From JAQVEM01 sp964610315 (GTDB lineage: Bacteria; Actinomycetota; Humimicrobiia; Humimicrobiales; Humimicrobiaceae), in NCBI GenBank assembly GCA_964610315.1, contig CAZSVM010000015.1, positions 1 through 64,000 on the forward strand: DNA of 64,000 nucleotides, written 5' to 3'. Every line of letters begins with the position of its first letter. Position 1 is the stretch's first letter. Of the stretch, positions 61,081 through 64,000 are shown one piece after another. The notes below the pieces were generated by a model, which saw nothing but the letters and a program-made list of their open reading frames with translations, made no database searches and was not told the DNA's origin. Position numbers and translations under genes: made by a program.

Positions 61081-64000
61081 TCATTTCTTAATTTTATCCT
61101 TTTTCTTCTTCCTGGAAACTTTAACCTCGGTTTCCTCCTCCTCATCCTTTTGCTTCTCTTCTTCTGCTGTTTTATCTTCTTCCGATTTTTTCTTTACTTC
61201 CTTTTTGGGGAATTCTTTCTCTTTATGTAAATCAATTCCTAAATCCTCTACTGTTCTCATAATCTCATCTTCCGCTCTGGAGACATTGACTTCCTTGCCT
61301 TCTTCCGATAAAACTTCTACATCCAGAGAAAGACTCTGCATCTCTTTTATAAGAACTTTAAAGGATTCCGGTATTCCCGGTTTTTCTATATTCTCACCCT
61401 TTACGATTGACTCATAAGTCTTTACCCGTCCGGTCACATCATCCGATTTTATGGTAAGCATTTCCTGCAATGCATAGGCTGCACCGTAAGCTTCCAGAGC
61501 CCATACTTCCATCTCCCCGAATCTCTGACCACCGAATTGCGCTTTGCCGCCAAGCGGCTGCTGGGTAACCAGAGAATAAGGGCCGGTAGATCTGGCATGA
61601 ATTTTATCATCTACCAGATGCAGAAGTTTCATTACATATACATAGCCAACCGTAATATTATCGGATAATTTTTCTCCACTGCGGCCATCATACAAAGTAG
61701 TTTTGCCATTATCCGGTAAATTCGAGGACTTCAACAACTTTATTATATCCGTTTCCTTTGCTCCCTCAAAAATAGGGGTGGAAACATAAGCAGGACCATT
61801 TCCTTTTTCATTTTCCTTCCTATTATTCAATCCCTTATAAGCTGCCCATCCAAGATGGGTCTCCAGTACCTGTCCTACATTCATTCTGGAAGGAACTCCC
61901 AGGGGATTGAATATTATATCTATAGGTTCGCCGTCCTCGGTATAGGGCATGTCCTCTTCGGGAAGAATTACGGATATAACACCTTTGTTGCCATGCCTTC
62001 CGGCCAGCTTATCCCCGATAGAAATCTTTCTCTTTTCTGCTATATACACCCTTACCAGTTCATTGACCCCCGGCGGGAGATCATGGCCCTTTTTTCTTGA
62101 GAATAACTGGACATCCAGTACTTTACCGCCTTCCCCATGAGGTACCTTTAAGGAACTTTCTCTGACTTCTCTTGCTTTTTCACCAAAAATTGCTCTCAGC
62201 AATTTTTCTTCCGCGGTGAGTTCGGTTTCACCTTTGGGGGTTATCTTGCCTACCAGTATGTCCCCGGGTTTTACCTCCGCTCCAATCCTTATAATCCCCA
62301 GTTCATCCAGATTCTTTAATGCTTCTTCTCCTATGCTTGGTATATCTCTGGTTATTTCTTCTGCCCCTAACTTTGTGGTCCTGGCTTCTACTTCCTGTTT
62401 TGAAATATGAACGGAAGACAGTATATCTTCCTTGACCAATCTCTCTGAGATGATTATGGCATCTTCGTAGTTATATCCTTCCCAGGACATGAATGCTACC
62501 CTTAAATTTCTACCCAGAGAAAGTTCTCCGGCACAGGTTGCCGGTCCGTCAGCAATTACCTGGCCTGTTTTAACTTTCTCACTCTCCTCCACGATTGGTT
62601 TTTGATTTATACAGGTTCCCTGGTTCGATCTTCTGAATTTATATAAGTAATGAATATTATCTTTTTCGTTTTTATAATTTATTTTTATATGATCCGCGCA
62701 TACTTCTTCAACTACACCGTCATCCTTAGCCAGAATCAGTACCCCACTGTCTCTGGCTACCTTTTCTTCCATTCCGGTACCCACCAGAGGAGGCTCGGGG
62801 TCAATCAAGGGTACTGCCTGACGCTGCATATTGGAACCCATAAGTGCCCGGTTGGCATCATTATGTTCCAGGAAGGGTATAAGAGATGCGGCGGCACTAA
62901 AAATCTGCATTGGCGATACGTCCATATAATCAATCATACCCGGCTCAACGGTAACTATTTCATCACCCAGGCGGGCCATAACTTTTTCTTCCATAAACCG
63001 GCTGTCCTTGCTGATTTTGGCAGTGGCCTGAGCGATCACATAGTTTTCCTCGTTATCGGCAGATAAATATTCTATCTTATTGGTCATTTTACCGTTTATA
63101 ACTTTTCGGTAAGGAGTCTCTATAAATCCATACTCATTTAATCTTGCATAAGTGGCCAGGGAGCCAATAAGTCCGATATTGGGACCTTCAGGTGTTTCTA
63201 TGGGGCACATCCTCCCGTAATGGGAGGGGTGAACATCCCTTACCTCAAAGCCGGCTCTTTCCCTGCTCAATCCGCCCGGACCCAGGGCACTTAATCTTCT
63301 TTTATGAGTAATTTCGGCCAGAGGGTTGGTTTGATCCAGAAATTGGGAAAGCTGCCCGCTTCCAAAAAATTCTTTCAAACTGGCAACCAGGGGCCTTATA
63401 TTTATCAAAGATTTCGGAGTTATGGTATCGACATCCTGGGTGGTCATTCTTTCCTTTACTACCCTTTCCATTCTTGAAAGGCCGATCCTTACCTGATTCT
63501 GTATAAGTTCTCCTATATTTCTAACTCTTCTATTTCCGAAGTGATCGATATCATCTACTTCACCTACACCGCTCATCAACTGAATCAAATACTTAACTAT
63601 CAAAAATATATCTTTACAATTCAAAATATATTTTTCGTTGGTGTCTATACCTATTTTGGCATTAATAGCTTTAAGCCTGGTTAAAATATTTTTATCAGTC
63701 TCATCCATCAACTTCTGGTCCATTTTATATCTACCCACTTTTCCAAAATCATATCTTTTGGGGTTAAAAAATAAGGAGTTTATGAGGTTCCTGGAGCTCT
63801 CCACAGTGGGTGGTTCTCCCGGTCTTAACTTCTTATATATTTCAATCAATGCTTCTTCTTCGGTTTCGGTAAAATCTTTTTCAAGGGTATTCTTGATACA
63901 ATTTTTTTTATCATAGGGTCCGAAAAGAGCCAACAGATCCTCATTGTTTCCGAAACCTACGGACTTTAAGAAAATAGTAAGTAAAAACTTTCTTCTTCTA
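61081..64000 (-). CDS. rpoB: RNA polymerase subunit beta, 5' end cut by the window edge
   Basis: The C-terminal about 973 residues of beta; the frame continues past the window end as RRRKFLLTIFLKSVGFGNNE, so the true start is outside and the TTG at 63933 is not it. The rifampicin region GSGQLSQFLDQTNPL and ITHKRRLSALGPGGL keeps the usual Asp, His and Ser, predicting sensitivity. KPGDILVGKITPKGETELT and SVILPEEDMPYTEDG are later core blocks. The C-terminus is extended by a highly charged Glu/Lys-rich tail ending KKKKDKIKK. rpoC follows 55 bases later. Confidence 0.98.
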   Translation of the reverse strand, partial: RRRKFLLTIFLKSVGFGNNEDLLALFGPYDKKNCIKNTLEKDFTETEEEALIEIYKKLRPGEPPTVESSRNLINSLFFNPKRYDFGKVGRYKMDQKLMDETDKNILTRLKAINAKIGIDTNEKYILNCKDIFLIVKYLIQLMSGVGEVDDIDHFGNRRVRNIGELIQNQVRIGLSRMERVVKERMTTQDVDTITPKSLINIRPLVASLKEFFGSGQLSQFLDQTNPLAEITHKRRLSALGPGGLSRERAGFEVRDVHPSHYGRMCPIETPEGPNIGLIGSLATYARLNEYGFIETPYRKVINGKMTNKIEYLSADNEENYVIAQATAKISKDSRFMEEKVMARLGDEIVTVEPGMIDYMDVSPMQIFSAAASLIPFLEHNDANRALMGSNMQRQAVPLIDPEPPLVGTGMEEKVARDSGVLILAKDDGVVEEVCADHIKINYKNEKDNIHYLYKFRRSNQGTCINQKPIVEESEKVKTGQVIADGPATCAGELSLGRNLRVAFMSWEGYNYEDAIIISERLVKEDILSSVHISKQEVEARTTKLGAEEITRDIPSIGEEALKNLDELGIIRIGAEVKPGDILVGKITPKGETELTAEEKLLRAIFGEKAREVRESSLKVPHGEGGKVLDVQLFSRKKGHDLPPGVNELVRVYIAEKRKISIGDKLAGRHGNKGVISVILPEEDMPYTEDGEPIDIIFNPLGVPSRMNVGQVLETHLGWAAYKGLNNRKENEKGNGPAYVSTPIFEGAKETDIIKLLKSSNLPDNGKTTLYDGRSGEKLSDNITVGYVYVMKLLHLVDDKIHARSTGPYSLVTQQPLGGKAQFGGQRFGEMEVWALEAYGAAYALQEMLTIKSDDVTGRVKTYESIVKGENIEKPGIPESFKVLIKEMQSLSLDVEVLSEEGKEVNVSRAEDEIMRTVEDLGIDLHKEKEFPKKEVKKKSEEDKTAEEEKQKDEEEETEVKVSRKKKKDKIKK

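Noticed and set aside
1..64000. tRNA, rRNA, CRISPR arrays, prophage and intact IS elements
   Set aside because: Read for and not recognised anywhere in the window.

Overview
The window is a low-GC bacterial chromosome segment. It is dominated by one very long minus-strand run that reads rpoB-rpoC, the str operon (rpsL-rpsG-fusA-tuf), the S10-spc-alpha ribosomal protein clusters, and then a cell-envelope and housekeeping tail (truA, rplM, rpsI, an ornithine/alanine racemase-like gene, glmM, a SIMPL protein, glmS, acpS, nnrDE, a CBS protein, alr). The rest (about 1-25 kb) is metabolic and accessory. No rRNA, tRNA, CRISPR array, prophage or intact insertion sequence was recognised. Ferredoxin-dependent indolepyruvate oxidoreductase points to an anaerobe. 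The beta' subunit carries a long charged coiled-coil insert near residues 145-265, in the place where actinobacterial RpoC has one, and its flanking core resembles actinobacterial RpoC. A deep-branching, AT-rich actinobacterial-type lineage is therefore my best guess, but it is an inference that needs a phylogeny.

Layout. 1-1.9 kb: a secreted DUF4214/HExxH protein between two decayed copies of the same coding remnant, and a 0.6 kb gene-free stretch. 1.9-7.8 kb: a flavodoxin, a secreted endonuclease/exonuclease/phosphatase-fold protein, a Gfo/Idh/MocA oxidoreductase, an asparagine-synthetase homologue lacking the glutaminase cysteine, and a patatin. 8.0-10.4 kb: a large TPR-plus-lytic-transglycosylase lipoprotein. 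10.5-15.1 kb: an Rrf2-led sulfur amino acid operon (rrf2, metY, cysK, metX, metW). 15.3-22.8 kb: an aryl-acid module (iorA, iorB, a double-ACT protein, a 35-residue symporter accessory protein, a sodium:solute symporter, two tandem PaaK-type CoA ligases). 23-26.5 kb: small envelope genes and a queuosine-precursor transporter. 26.5-35.7 kb: envelope and housekeeping genes. 35.7-64 kb: translation and transcription machinery, with rpoB running off the right edge.

Most notable points: infA has no usable ATG, GTG or TTG start and appears to begin with ATT behind a perfect Shine-Dalgarno; close to half of the ribosomal-cluster genes start with TTG or GTG; rpmD (L30) is missing from its usual place; EF-Tu has a four-cysteine insert; the asparagine-synthetase homologue has lost its glutaminase nucleophile; and the IorAB/ACT/symporter/PaaK module looks like a complete aryl-acid uptake and interconversion unit.
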